64,000 nucleotides of DNA, from NCBI RefSeq assembly GCF_031450805.1, contig NZ_JARTVY010000001.1:310001-374000 (forward strand), read 5' to 3'. The position numbers and the translations under genes were made by a program. Each line of letters opens with the position of its first letter. Positions within the stretch are counted from its first letter, which is position 1. The notes beneath the pieces were generated by a model. That model was not told where the DNA came from and ran no database searches. It saw only the letters and a list, made by a program, of their open reading frames with translations. Below, piece after piece: positions 9,129 to 18,168 of the stretch. This stretch comes from Caballeronia sp031450805. Lineage in GTDB: Bacteria > Pseudomonadota > Gammaproteobacteria > Burkholderiales > Burkholderiaceae.

Positions 9129-10952
9129 TTATTCCTCCCCCTCATCCTCTTCCTCCTGAACCCCACCCGCCGGCTCACCATACAACTTCACCAGTTCCGC
9201 CTTGAACGAAGCCAGCGGCGCGCCGATCTCATCAATCGAGCGATACACCGCCTCCAGTTGCGTCGGCCAGTCCTTGAGCTGCGTCGCGAAGATCTTGAGG
9301 CGCGCCATCGTATCGAGCGCCTCTTTATGCTGCCCGGCCAGCGCCTGCAGCACCGCATAGCGCCGCAGCACCGTCTCGCCCGGCAAAAGCGCGATGGCCT
9401 GCCGATGCGCCGCCAGCTTCGCGTCGATGTTCTGCGCGTTCATCGGCAGCAGCGTCGCCGCGCCGTATTCGCCCCACGCGCCGAACAGGAACGACGGATC
9501 CGCGCGATACTGCTCCGCAGGCCGCGTGCCGTAATAGAGCACCTCGGCGCGGTGATAGTCCAGCATCGTCGGAACCAGCGCAATGAGGCCGCCCCCGACC
9601 AGCGTCACATACACGCCGTACGACAGCGGGCGCGCGACGAGCCGCAAGGGCCGCGTTTCCAGCAGGCCGATGACGAGCATCGCCGGCATCAGAAAGAACA
9701 TGTACTGCTGCGGATACTCGACGAGCGCGTGCATCAACAGCACGCCCAGCAGCGAAAGACCGAAAATCCGCGCCGGCGTGTGCGGCGCACGGAGCACGCG
9801 AATCAGCCACAGGACGATGCCGGCGACCAGCACGCCCACGCCCAGCAGCCCCGTTTTCGCGAGCAAATCGATGAAAATGTCGTGCGCGTTGTTTGCAATC
9901 TCGACGCCGCCGAGATCACGCACCATGTCGAACTGATAGCGCGGAAATTCGCCCCAGCCGACGCCGAGCAGCGGATGCGTCTTGAACATCGTCCAGCCGT
10001 ACTTCCACAGCGCGAGGCGCGGCGCAATCTGGTTCGCGTCCTGCATGCGTTCCGCCGCCGATTGCGCCAGATCGAGCTGGAATCGCACGTTGGCCCAGCG
10101 CACGCCTGCATTCACCGCGAGGAACAGCACGCCGAGCGCGATCGGAATGATCCATGCCCGCAGGTCGCGTCGATTGCGGCGCGCCGGGGCATCGAGATCG
10201 TCGGCTGCGGCCGCGCGGCCCTGCGCGAACGCCATCCACAATCCCGCGACGACGATCACCGCCGTTTGCAGCCAGGGCCCGCGCGACACCGTCAGCGCCA
10301 GCCCGAACGAAAACACCGCCGACACCGCGAGCCACACCGCGACCGGCATCCTTCGCGTCTGCACGAAGTACAGCGCGCCGGCCAGCGCGAACGCGATCAC
10401 CGTCGCGAGGTGATTCGCCTGCGCCATGTTGCCGAACATGCGCCGCTCGGTCATGACGTTGTACGCAACGACCAGAGGCGCGAACTTCACCTCGGCATGG
10501 AACATCTGCACGGTCTGACAGAAGACCGCGAATAGCCCGCCGACGATCAGCGCCGCCGCGCCGACGCGCAACGCCCGCTCCGACAATCCCGCCCGCGCCA
10601 GTCCGAAGCCCGTATGCACCGCGACGAACGACGCCAGCAGATACGCGCCGCCAAGCCAGTTCATCGACGGCTGCGCGACGGGCAGCAACACCGTCTGCCC
10701 GACCAGCACGAGACCGAACAGCAGCGGCATCAGCGCGACGACCGGCGACGCGAACGGCACGCGCGGCTCCGACACGGCCACGAGCACCGCGACCGTCGCG
10801 CCCAGCGCAAGATAAAGGGCGAGCGCGCTGTACTCGGCGTAGAAGGTCGGGATCGGATACGTATGGCTGACGACGCCGAACGGAAACGTCAGCGCGGCAC
10901 AAAGAACGGCGAAAGAAAGGTAGCGCGCGTACGAGGTGATTTGCGAAGGCAT
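9129..10952 (-). CDS. pglL: PglL-type O-oligosaccharyltransferase (Wzy/O-antigen ligase family)
   Basis: 607 residues with about 10-12 membrane segments. The long periplasmic loop region carries SRGPWLQT and, further on, KTHPLLGVGWGEFPRYQFD, typical of the Wzy_C ligase superfamily. The C-terminal ~150 residues are soluble and helical, as in PglL proteins. PglL transfers a lipid-linked glycan en bloc to serines of periplasmic or pilin proteins. It follows a type IV pilin gene (gap 169 bases), the same arrangement as Burkholderia and Neisseria-type pilin glycosylation loci. Assignment as PglL rather than WaaL rests on that neighbour and the C-terminal domain. Confidence 0.85.
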   Translation of the reverse strand: MPSQITSYARYLSFAVLCAALTFPFGVVSHTYPIPTFYAEYSALALYLALGATVAVLVAVSEPRVPFASPVVALMPLLFGLVLVGQTVLLPVAQPSMNWLGGAYLLASFVAVHTGFGLARAGLSERALRVGAAALIVGGLFAVFCQTVQMFHAEVKFAPLVVAYNVMTERRMFGNMAQANHLATVIAFALAGALYFVQTRRMPVAVWLAVSAVFSFGLALTVSRGPWLQTAVIVVAGLWMAFAQGRAAAADDLDAPARRNRRDLRAWIIPIALGVLFLAVNAGVRWANVRFQLDLAQSAAERMQDANQIAPRLALWKYGWTMFKTHPLLGVGWGEFPRYQFDMVRDLGGVEIANNAHDIFIDLLAKTGLLGVGVLVAGIVLWLIRVLRAPHTPARIFGLSLLGVLLMHALVEYPQQYMFFLMPAMLVIGLLETRPLRLVARPLSYGVYVTLVGGGLIALVPTMLDYHRAEVLYYGTRPAEQYRADPSFLFGAWGEYGAATLLPMNAQNIDAKLAAHRQAIALLPGETVLRRYAVLQALAGQHKEALDTMARLKIFATQLKDWPTQLEAVYRSIDEIGAPLASFKAELVKLYGEPAGGVQEEEDEGEE

Positions 10953-11121
10953 GAGGGGCTGGGAACGTCGGGAACCGGCGCACTATACAAAACTTTGCCG
11001 CCCCTGTGCGCCGCGCGCCTGGAAATGCCACGAAATCACCCGCTTTCGCACGAAGTCGCTGCCCGGCGCGGCGGCGCAGTATCGCGTGCCGCCGCGCGTT
11101 CCGTCCGGCTCGCTCGAAGCG

Positions 11122-11715
11122 TCAAGCGCGGCACTCGGGCGGCGCGAGCTTGCCCTGCAGCGTCGGCGCGTCGACAGGCGACGGCCCCGCGCCCGGCGCC
11201 GGCAGCGACGACGCCGCCTTGCCGCCCGCGAAACACTCCCACGTGATCGTGCCCGCCTGCACCGTGCCTCGCGCGAGTGCGACGCGCGCCGTCGGTGTCT
11301 CGGCGTTATCGGGCGCCGACGGCACGAGCACCAGCGTGTTGGACCCCGCCGGCGCGACGCGCGTCGTATAGGCGATGGTGATCTGCCCCGTGTTGCTGTC
11401 GACGTGAATCGACTCCACGTTGCGCGTCGCGGGCGGCGATGCATGGCCGCTCGCGAGATCCGCGCCGCTCGCCGCGTTCTCCGCCACCGCGAGACGCGCC
11501 GATGCGGCGAGCGACATGCCCTCGCCCACGCGGCTGCGCGCCAGATAGTCCTGATACGCGGGGATCGCGTAAGCCGCGACGACGCCAACGATCGCCAGCA
11601 CGATCATCAACTCGATCAGCGTGAAACCGTGCGCCGACGATGTCGCCCGCCTGAGCCACTCACCCCATCCGCGCCGCTCGCGCGGGCTTTCCACGTTCAA
11701 AGCCATGCTCGTCAT
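11122..11715 (-). CDS. pilA: type IV pilin (PilA-like)
   Basis: 197 residues. The prepilin cleavage site is G30|F31 with TLIE following (HGFTLIELMIVLAIVGVVAAYAIPAYQDY), so E35 is the conserved Glu5 of the mature pilin. The leader is 30 residues, much longer than the 6-7 usual for type IVa pilins. Two cysteines near the C-terminus (WECF and PPECRA) could form the D-region disulfide; the stretch between them is rich in A, P, S and G, like PglL acceptor regions. The start ATG at 11715 has GGGAG five bases upstream; an ATG at 11706 is an alternative. It lies between terC and pglL. Confidence 0.88.
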   Translation of the reverse strand: MTSMALNVESPRERRGWGEWLRRATSSAHGFTLIELMIVLAIVGVVAAYAIPAYQDYLARSRVGEGMSLAASARLAVAENAASGADLASGHASPPATRNVESIHVDSNTGQITIAYTTRVAPAGSNTLVLVPSAPDNAETPTARVALARGTVQAGTITWECFAGGKAASSLPAPGAGPSPVDAPTLQGKLAPPECRA

Positions 11716-11725
11716 TGCTGCTCCC

Positions 11726-11770
11726 AAAAAGACAGAAAGCGCCGGCTGCGTGTGCAAGCCGGACGCTTTC
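11726..11770 (-). terminator. hairpin with U-tract between terC and the pilin gene
   Basis: On the minus strand GAAAGCG-t-CCGGCT pairs with AGCCGG-CGCTTTC around a nine-base loop (11735-11770), followed by TGTC and five T. It has the form of an intrinsic terminator for terC. The T-run leads directly into the pilin ribosome-binding site GGGAG, so it could also be a regulatory hairpin in the pilin 5' leader. Confidence 0.6.
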
Positions 11771-11826
11771 ATCCTATTGAGGCAGTGGGGATGGCGACAG
11801 TCGGCCATTCGGCCAACGTTGGGCGC

Positions 11827-12543
11827 TCAGGTATCGGCAGCGACCCCTTTGCCCTGCGCCAGCGTCCGGCGCTTCATCAGCCAGCCCGCCGCGATGACGA
11901 TGAACGCGCCGCCGAGCCGCGCCGCATAGCCGGCCGCATCCGTGTTCAATGCGGGCCAGCGGTCGATGAACGGATCGTCGATGATCAGCCCGCCCGCGAT
12001 CCACCCGAGCAGCCCCGCGCCCAGCAACACGACGACCGGGAAGCGGTCCAGCAGCTTGAGCACCAGCGTGCTGCCCCACACGATGAGCGGAATGCTCACC
12101 ACGAGCCCAAAGATCACGAGCGTCAGCCGATGTTGCGGATCGGCGGCCTCGGCAGCGCCGGCAATCGCGATCACGTTGTCGAGGCTCATCACGGCATCCG
12201 CGACGATGATCGTCTTCACCGCCGCCCAGAGCTTGTCGGATGAGCTGATGCGATGATCGTCGTGGCCCGGCTGCATCAGCTTGATGCCGATCCACAGCAA
12301 CAGCAGTCCACCGACGAACTTGAGAAACGGCACGTCGAGCAGAATCACCGCGAATGCAATCAACGCGACGCGCAAAAGAATTGCGCCGAGCGTGCCGAGC
12401 ACGATGCCCCGCTTGCGCTGGGTGACGGGCAGGTCGCGGCACGCGAGCGCAATGACAACGGCGTTATCGCCACCGAGAAGAATATCGATGACGATGATCT
12501 GAACGACAGCGCCCCAATGGAGCGTGGAAAAGAATTCGAGCAT
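11827..12543 (-). CDS. TerC family integral membrane protein
   Basis: 238 residues with about seven membrane segments. TerC signatures: VVIDILLGGDNAVVIAL-type motif near residue 18 and a second, DAVMSLDNVIAIAG, near 115. These acidic intramembrane motifs are thought to bind metal. Family members are linked to tellurite resistance and to manganese export with protein secretion, so a metal-ion exporter is plausible, but the substrate is not shown here. It lies downstream of sucD across a terminator. Confidence 0.88.
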   Translation of the reverse strand: MLEFFSTLHWGAVVQIIVIDILLGGDNAVVIALACRDLPVTQRKRGIVLGTLGAILLRVALIAFAVILLDVPFLKFVGGLLLLWIGIKLMQPGHDDHRISSSDKLWAAVKTIIVADAVMSLDNVIAIAGAAEAADPQHRLTLVIFGLVVSIPLIVWGSTLVLKLLDRFPVVVLLGAGLLGWIAGGLIIDDPFIDRWPALNTDAAGYAARLGGAFIVIAAGWLMKRRTLAQGKGVAADT

Positions 12544-12564
12544 GGCAGGGGAAAACCGTGACCG

Positions 12565-12602
12565 AAATAAAAAAGCGGGGAAGCCGACGCTCCCCCGCTT
12601 TT
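12565..12602 (-). terminator. intrinsic terminator after sucCD
   Basis: A perfect ten-base stem: AAAAGCGGGG at 12571-12580 pairs with CCCCGCTTTT at 12593-12602, with a twelve-base loop. Reading on the minus strand the stem is followed by a T-rich run. It lies between the sucD stop (12668) and the terC start (12543), so it should end the sucCD transcript. Confidence 0.85.
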
Positions 12603-12667
12603 ACTCCGGCTATGACGAAAGGATTCAGTAAGAGTACCAAACCCTGACGGCTTTTGCCGACGTTCCC

Positions 12668-13549
12668 TTAGATCACCGACTTCAGCAGACGACCCATCTC
12701 CGACGGGTTCTTCGTGACCTTGATGCCGCACGCGTCCATGATTTCGAGCTTGGCGTCCGCCGTGTCCGCACCGCCCGAGATCAGCGCGCCTGCATGGCCC
12801 ATGCGCTTGCCCGGGGGCGCCGTCACGCCCGCGATGAAGCCGACGACCGGCTTCTTCATGTTGTCCTTGATCCAGTGCGCGGCGTTGGCTTCGTCCGGAC
12901 CGCCGATCTCACCGATCATGATGACGGCGTCCGTTTCGGGATCGTCGTTGAACATCTTCATCACGTCGATGTGCTTCAGGCCGTTGATCGGATCGCCGCC
13001 GATACCCACCGCCGACGACTGGCCGAGGCCCAGCGCCGTCAGTTGGCCGACCGCTTCATACGTGAGCGTGCCCGAACGCGACACGACGCCAATGCGGCCC
13101 TTCTTGTGGATGTGACCCGGCATGATGCCGATCTTCAGCTCGTCCGGCGTGATCGTGCCGGGGCAGTTCGGTCCGAGCAGCAGCGTCTTGCGGTTCTCGC
13201 GGCGCATGCGGTCCTTGATTTCGAGCATGTCGCGGACCGGAATGCCTTCCGTGATGCAGATGGCGAGATCGAGATCGGCTTCGACCGCTTCCCAGATCGC
13301 CGCTGCAGCGCCCGCGGGCGGCACGTAGATCACGGAAACCGTTGCGCCGGTTTCGGCCTTCGCTTCCTTGACGGATGCGTAGATGGGGATGCCTTCGAAG
13401 TCTTCGCCGGCGCGCTTCGGGTTCACGCCCGCGACGAACGCTTCGCGGCCGTTCGCGTATTCGCGGCAAGCGCGCGTGTGGAACTGGCCGGTCTTGCCGG
13501 TGATGCCCTGCGTGATGACCTTCGTGTCTTTGTTGATCAGAATCGACAT
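12668..13549 (-). CDS. sucD: succinyl-CoA ligase, alpha subunit
   Basis: 293 residues, normal length. SucD binds CoA and carries the phosphorylated histidine that relays phosphate to ADP in the TCA cycle. Signatures: ITGKTGQFHTRACREYANG at the N-terminus, YVPPAGAAAAIWEA, LLGPNCPGTI, and the active-site region IAGVTAPPGKRMGHAGALISGG, with the phosphohistidine in RMGHAGA. It is downstream of sucC with a 97-base gap and ends before an intrinsic terminator. Confidence 0.97.
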   Translation of the reverse strand: MSILINKDTKVITQGITGKTGQFHTRACREYANGREAFVAGVNPKRAGEDFEGIPIYASVKEAKAETGATVSVIYVPPAGAAAAIWEAVEADLDLAICITEGIPVRDMLEIKDRMRRENRKTLLLGPNCPGTITPDELKIGIMPGHIHKKGRIGVVSRSGTLTYEAVGQLTALGLGQSSAVGIGGDPINGLKHIDVMKMFNDDPETDAVIMIGEIGGPDEANAAHWIKDNMKKPVVGFIAGVTAPPGKRMGHAGALISGGADTADAKLEIMDACGIKVTKNPSEMGRLLKSVI

Positions 13550-13646
13550 GTAGTGACCTCTGTTCGTTTGGCGTCGCTCAGGCTCGCGCCCCGCGCCGCC
13601 ATTCGTATCTGGTGGAACGCTCTCTTAGGCAGGCACGCGGATGCGC

Positions 13647-14813
13647 TTACTTGCCTTCGGCTGCAGCGACGACCTTCTGCGCAGCTTCCTCCATGCTGTC
13701 GGCCGAGATGATCGGCAGACCCGAGTCCGCCAGCATCTTCTTGCCGAGGTCTTCGTTCGTGCCCTTCATGCGCACGACGAGCGGCACCTTCAGGTCCACC
13801 GCCTTCGACGCCGCGATCACGCCTTCCGCGATCACATCGCAACGCATGATGCCGCCGAAGATATTGACGAGAATCGCCTTCAGGTTCGGGTTCTTCAGCA
13901 TCAGCTTGAAGGCTTCCGTGACCTTCTCCGTCGTCGCACCGCCGCCGACGTCCAGGAAGTTCGCCGGCTCGCCGCCGAAGAGCTTGATGGTGTCCATCGT
14001 CGCCATCGCGAGGCCTGCGCCGTTCACGAGACAGCCGATATTGCCGTCGAGCGAGATGTACGCGAGGTCGAACTTCGATGCTTCGACTTCAGCCGGGTCT
14101 TCTTCGTCCAGATCGCGATAAGCGACGATTTCCGGATGACGGAACAGCGCGTTCGAATCGAAGTTGAACTTGGCGTCGAGCGCGATGACCTTGCCGTCGC
14201 CCGTCACGATCAGCGGGTTGATTTCCGCGAGCGATGCGTCGGTTTCGAAGAACGCCTTGTAGAGACCCTGCAGGATCGCGCGCGCTTGCGGGATCGATGC
14301 GTCGGGAATGCCGATCTTGCGTGCGAGGTCATCGGCGTCTGCATCCTGCAGGCCCGTCGACGGCTCGACGGCGAACTTGTGCAGCAGTTCCGGCGTCTTT
14401 TCCGCGACTTCTTCAATGTCCATGCCGCCTTCGCTCGACGCCATCACGACGATCTTCTGCGAAACGCGATCCAGCACGAGGCCGACGTACAGTTCCTTCT
14501 TGATGTCCGCGCCTTCTTCGATCAGCAGGCGGTTCACCTTCTGGCCTTCGGGGCCGGTCTGGTGCGTGACGAGCTGCATGCCGAGGATCTGGTTCGCGTA
14601 CTCGCGGACCTGCTCGATCGACTTCGCGACCTTCACGCCGCCGCCCTTACCACGGCCGCCGGCATGGATCTGCGCCTTGACGACCCAGACCGGGCCGCCC
14701 AGCTCTTCCGCGGCCTTGACCGCATCGTCCACCGAGAACACGGGTGTGCCGCGCGGGACCGCGACGCCGAACTTCCGCAGGATTTCCTTACCCTGGTACT
14801 CGTGAATCTTCAT
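13647..14813 (-). CDS. sucC: succinyl-CoA ligase, beta subunit
   Basis: 388 residues, as in E. coli. SucC has the nucleotide-binding ATP-grasp fold and forms the heterotetramer with SucD. Signatures: MKIHEYQGKEILRKFGV at the start, KAQIHAGGRGKGGGVKVA, EINPLIVTGDGKVIALDAK, NGAGLAMATMDTIKLFGG and VNIFGGIMRCDVIAEG. The open frame runs far upstream, but the conserved N-terminus fixes ATG 14813. Confidence 0.97.
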   Translation of the reverse strand: MKIHEYQGKEILRKFGVAVPRGTPVFSVDDAVKAAEELGGPVWVVKAQIHAGGRGKGGGVKVAKSIEQVREYANQILGMQLVTHQTGPEGQKVNRLLIEEGADIKKELYVGLVLDRVSQKIVVMASSEGGMDIEEVAEKTPELLHKFAVEPSTGLQDADADDLARKIGIPDASIPQARAILQGLYKAFFETDASLAEINPLIVTGDGKVIALDAKFNFDSNALFRHPEIVAYRDLDEEDPAEVEASKFDLAYISLDGNIGCLVNGAGLAMATMDTIKLFGGEPANFLDVGGGATTEKVTEAFKLMLKNPNLKAILVNIFGGIMRCDVIAEGVIAASKAVDLKVPLVVRMKGTNEDLGKKMLADSGLPIISADSMEEAAQKVVAAAEGK

Positions 14814-14929
14814 GCGTGATTCCTTCAGTCTGAGAGTTGGAGTGAACTTCGATTTCGAATTGCCTGAATCGCAATTGCTTGGCTTTCTTGTTTGATTACC
14901 GGCCGCTCTACTTGGGGATGACGAGCGCG

Positions 14930-15559
14930 CTACGTCTTCGGATTTTCCTGTTCCGCGACGGTTGTCTTGTCGCGGCGCGACGGCTCGTAGCCGAACCACT
15001 GCGGATAGTATTCGCGCACGGCCGCGCCGTCGAAGCGCAGCGCGTGGCAGCCGCCGAGTTCGAACGGCGGCCGATCGGGAAGCGCGCCGGCGGCACCTTC
15101 CGGGGCCAAGGGGTCGGACATGTCGTCGGACCAGACATCGCCGAAGAACGCCTGCATGGCCGCGGTCGGCAAGACGGCGCACAACTCGGTGAGATGCGTG
15201 CAGCCGGCCGCGCCGCGCAAGCGGGCGCGGACGTCGCGACGGAAGTTGCGCAGCAGATTGAGCCCGATGAGCGAGCGATAGGCAGAATTGGATTCGGCAC
15301 AGAGAAGGGCATACGGCGCCCAGTCGGACGACGCTTCGGCGTCGACGATAGTGAGCTTGCGGTCGATGGTGATGCGCAGCCAGAGTTCATGGATCGGCAG
15401 GCCTTTCGGCCGGACGCCCGCCGCGAGCAGAAAGTCGCGGGGCTTCTCATCGGTTAGGCAGGCTTCGATATCCCAGAGGCCGTCTTCCCGCTCGAACGCT
15501 TCCAGCCGAATCGCGCGACGATGGCGCAACTGTCGGGAAACGGGCGGAGAAAGAGGCAT
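14930..15559 (-). CDS. DUF2889 domain protein
   Basis: 209 residues, soluble. It matches the DUF2889 pattern: RRAIRLEAFEREDGLWDIEACLTD near the N-terminus, PIHELWLRITID, then GCTHLTELC and HALRFDG. No biochemical role is established for the family. The ATG at 15559 (MPLSPPV) is chosen because AGAGG lies upstream and similarity begins there. It sits between recX and sucC, a placement I recall from other Burkholderia genomes. Confidence 0.8.
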   Translation of the reverse strand: MPLSPPVSRQLRHRRAIRLEAFEREDGLWDIEACLTDEKPRDFLLAAGVRPKGLPIHELWLRITIDRKLTIVDAEASSDWAPYALLCAESNSAYRSLIGLNLLRNFRRDVRARLRGAAGCTHLTELCAVLPTAAMQAFFGDVWSDDMSDPLAPEGAAGALPDRPPFELGGCHALRFDGAAVREYYPQWFGYEPSRRDKTTVAEQENPKT

Positions 15560-15679
15560 GGGGCAGAAGCCGGAACGGGAAAACCGTTGAATTTTAGCAT
15601 AGCGAGTATTTCCGTCCGTGGATGGACTGACGAATCGCTGCGGGCCGTTTTGCGGCCTTCCGCGCACGCCGTCGCCCTG

Positions 15680-16939
15680 TCAGTCGTCGATGAATTCGTC
15701 GGCACAGTCTTCGTCGCCGCCTTTCAGGATTTTGCCGATGGTGCTGCCCGAAAAGCCGCGCGCCGCGAGAAACCGCGCCTGCTTCGCACGCTCGGCGGGC
15801 GTTTCCGGCAAGCCGCCGTACTTCTTCTCCCACACGGCCTGAGCGCGCGCGGTTTCGGTCAGCGCGAGCTTTCCCGCTGTTTCGCCGATGAGCGCATCCC
15901 CGACCGCATGCCGCTTCAGTTCATTGAGAATGCGGCTGCCGCCCATGCGCGCCGCCCGCCGATGCACCACGCTTTCGACGAAGCGCTCGTTGGAGAGCCA
16001 GCCGTCGCGTTCGAGGCTGTCGAGCAGCGTTTCGAGCGAATCGGCTTCTTCGACATACGGCTGCAGCTTGCGCGATAGTTCCGCGCGGCTGTACTCGCGA
16101 CGCGAGAGGTAGCCCAGCGCGCGGCCTTTCAGGGAGCGCTGAGGCTGTCGCGGATTGTTCGCTGCAGGCACTTTGCGCTGGCGTTCGCTCGACCGGCTGT
16201 AGACGGTGTCGGCCTGCAGCTCCGGTACGCATTGTTCGAAAGCCTCAGCATCTTCAAACGCGCCGTCGCTCGCGGAGCGCGGCTGTTGCCGTGGATTGCG
16301 AGCGCCGCTCCGCCTGGTTCGACGGCGCATTGGACGGTCGGCTTCGGGCGCGCTCGACGGCGCGCATTGCTCGAACGGCTCCAAGGGGTCGGCGTCTTCG
16401 AAGGGGTCGTCGAAGTGAGCGGTGCTTACGGTTGCCGGCTGTATGGGGGGCGCTGCGCTGACTGCCTGTGCAGTGGCTTGTTGCAACAGCAAGCGGGCTT
16501 GCTCGAGCCGCGCCGCACGATCGAGCTGGAGGGACGGTGCCGCAGCGCATTCTTCTTGATCGCCGGACGCCGATGGCGCGTTCAGCCCGCGACGGTCGTC
16601 ACGCTCAGTCACGCCAGCGCGTGAAACCGCCACGCCCTTGTCCGCCGCTTCAAAAACGCGACGCGCCGGCGTGAATGACTTCGCGCCGGCGCGTGCTTTC
16701 CTGCCTGAGGCGAAACCGCCGCCTCTCGACGATGCACCCCGCTCGCTGCTTCGTTCATAGCGATCGGCGGCATCGGCGCTGTCCTCCGGCTGATCGACAC
16801 CGGGCGCGGCGTAAGGAGAGCGACCGCTCTTCAGATCACCGCTCGCTTCATCGTTCTCGCGAGAGCGATTCGAACGTCCCGCGCGACTCCGCCCGGCTTC
16901 AGCGTTGTCCGCCTTCGATCCGAACCGGCGCTTGAGCAT
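15680..16939 (-). CDS. recX: RecX regulatory protein with a long disordered N-terminal extension
   Basis: 419 residues against about 150-170 for most RecX. The conserved three-helix-repeat domain occupies only about 270-419 (LKGRALGYLSRREYSRAELS..., DGWLSNERF, ARFLAARGFSG). RecX binds RecA filaments and restrains recombination and the SOS response. The first ~268 residues are rich in R, S, E, D and A and look disordered. They contain a duplicated block beginning FEDAD/FEDAE and ending NPRQ..RS (about 180-222 and 228-269). It is 18 bases downstream of recA and presumably co-transcribed. Whether the extension is translated in full cannot be judged here. Confidence 0.88.
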   Translation of the reverse strand: MLKRRFGSKADNAEAGRSRAGRSNRSRENDEASGDLKSGRSPYAAPGVDQPEDSADAADRYERSSERGASSRGGGFASGRKARAGAKSFTPARRVFEAADKGVAVSRAGVTERDDRRGLNAPSASGDQEECAAAPSLQLDRAARLEQARLLLQQATAQAVSAAPPIQPATVSTAHFDDPFEDADPLEPFEQCAPSSAPEADRPMRRRTRRSGARNPRQQPRSASDGAFEDAEAFEQCVPELQADTVYSRSSERQRKVPAANNPRQPQRSLKGRALGYLSRREYSRAELSRKLQPYVEEADSLETLLDSLERDGWLSNERFVESVVHRRAARMGGSRILNELKRHAVGDALIGETAGKLALTETARAQAVWEKKYGGLPETPAERAKQARFLAARGFSGSTIGKILKGGDEDCADEFIDD

Positions 16940-16957
16940 CGGCGGCAGGTCGGACGA

Positions 16958-18028
16958 TTATTCGTCGTCCGACACGGGTGCGCCCGTGGCGACGGCATCA
17001 GCCAACGCAGCCACGCCGAGCGATTCGCGGATCCTGTTTTCGATCTCGCGCGCAATGTCAGGATTCTCGCGCAGGAATTCGCGCGCATTGTCCTTGCCCT
17101 GACCGATGCGATCGCCCTTGTAGCTGTACCAGGCGCCCGCCTTGTCGACCAGCTTGGCCTGCACGCCCAAGTCGATGATTTCACCCTGACGCGAAATGCC
17201 TTCGCCGTACAAGATGTCGAAGATGGCTTCGCGGAACGGCGGCGACACCTTGTTCTTTACGACCTTTACGCGCGTTTCATTACCGATGACTTCGTCGTTC
17301 TTCTTGATGGAACCGATGCGGCGAATATCCAGGCGCACCGAGGAATAGAACTTCAGCGCGTTACCGCCCGTGGTCGTTTCGGGGTTGCCGAACATCACGC
17401 CGATCTTCATGCGGATCTGGTTGATGAAGATCACGAGGCAGTTCGTGCGCTTGATGGTGCCGGTGAGCTTGCGCAACGCCTGCGACATCAGACGCGCTTG
17501 CAGGCCGGGCAGCGAGTCGCCCATTTCGCCTTCGATTTCCGCCTTCGGCACGAGCGCCGCGACCGAGTCGATGACGATCATGTCGATGGAGCCCGAGCGC
17601 ACGAGCGCATCCGCGATTTCCAGCGCCTGCTCGCCCGTGTCCGGCTGCGAAATCAGCAGTTCCGGAATGTTCACGCCGAGCTTTTGAGCGTATTGCACGT
17701 CGAGCGCGTGTTCGGCGTCGATGAACGCAGCCGTGCCGCCGATCTTCTGCATCTCGGCGATCACCTGCAGCGTGAGCGTGGTCTTGCCCGACGATTCCGG
17801 ACCGTAGATTTCCACGACGCGGCCGCGCGGCAAGCCGCCGACGCCGAGCGCGATGTCAAGTCCGAGCGAGCCTGTGGAGACCACCTGAATGTCTTCGACC
17901 GCCTCACCTGCGCCGAGCCGCATGATCGACCCTTTGCCGAATTGCTTTTCGATCTGCGACAGCGCGGCGGCCAGCGCCTTGCTCTTTTCCGCAGTCATTC
18001 CAGCCGGGCCTTTCTTGCTTTCTTCCAT
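16958..18028 (-). CDS. recA: recombinase RecA
   Basis: 356 residues. DNA-dependent ATPase that forms filaments on single-stranded DNA, drives homologous recombination and triggers LexA self-cleavage. Signatures: Walker A GPESSGKTT, VSTGSLGLDIALGVGGLPRGR, the Walker B strand MIVIDSVAAL, and the L2 loop region GNPETTTGGNALKFYSSVRLDIRR. The start at ATG 18028 (MEESKKG) fits the family N-terminus; the longer frame crosses the promoter. It heads a recA-recX operon controlled by the LexA box at 18140-18157. Confidence 0.98.
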   Translation of the reverse strand: MEESKKGPAGMTAEKSKALAAALSQIEKQFGKGSIMRLGAGEAVEDIQVVSTGSLGLDIALGVGGLPRGRVVEIYGPESSGKTTLTLQVIAEMQKIGGTAAFIDAEHALDVQYAQKLGVNIPELLISQPDTGEQALEIADALVRSGSIDMIVIDSVAALVPKAEIEGEMGDSLPGLQARLMSQALRKLTGTIKRTNCLVIFINQIRMKIGVMFGNPETTTGGNALKFYSSVRLDIRRIGSIKKNDEVIGNETRVKVVKNKVSPPFREAIFDILYGEGISRQGEIIDLGVQAKLVDKAGAWYSYKGDRIGQGKDNAREFLRENPDIAREIENRIRESLGVAALADAVATGAPVSDDE

Positions 18029-18139
18029 GAATCGTCCTTTGCTATGATGAACGGCGTCTGAGACGCGTGCGCGCAGGCTTGTAGCCGGCTTTGTAGCGGT
18101 AGCACCGGCACTTCGCCCCGCTTTTGCACTAACGCAGAC

Positions 18140-18168
18140 ACTGTATAAAAAAACAGTAGTTTTTGCAA
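18140..18168 (-). promoter_or_regulatory. recA promoter with overlapping LexA (SOS) box
   Basis: On the minus strand TTGCAA (18163-18168) and TACAGT (18140-18145) are separated by exactly 17 bases, a good sigma-70 promoter. A LexA operator CTGT-N8-ACAG (18141-18156, A/T-rich centre) lies across the spacer and the -10 element, so bound LexA would block RNA polymerase. The predicted recA transcript has a leader of about 105 bases. The consensus CTGT-N8-ACAG is established for gamma- and betaproteobacteria. Confidence 0.88.
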
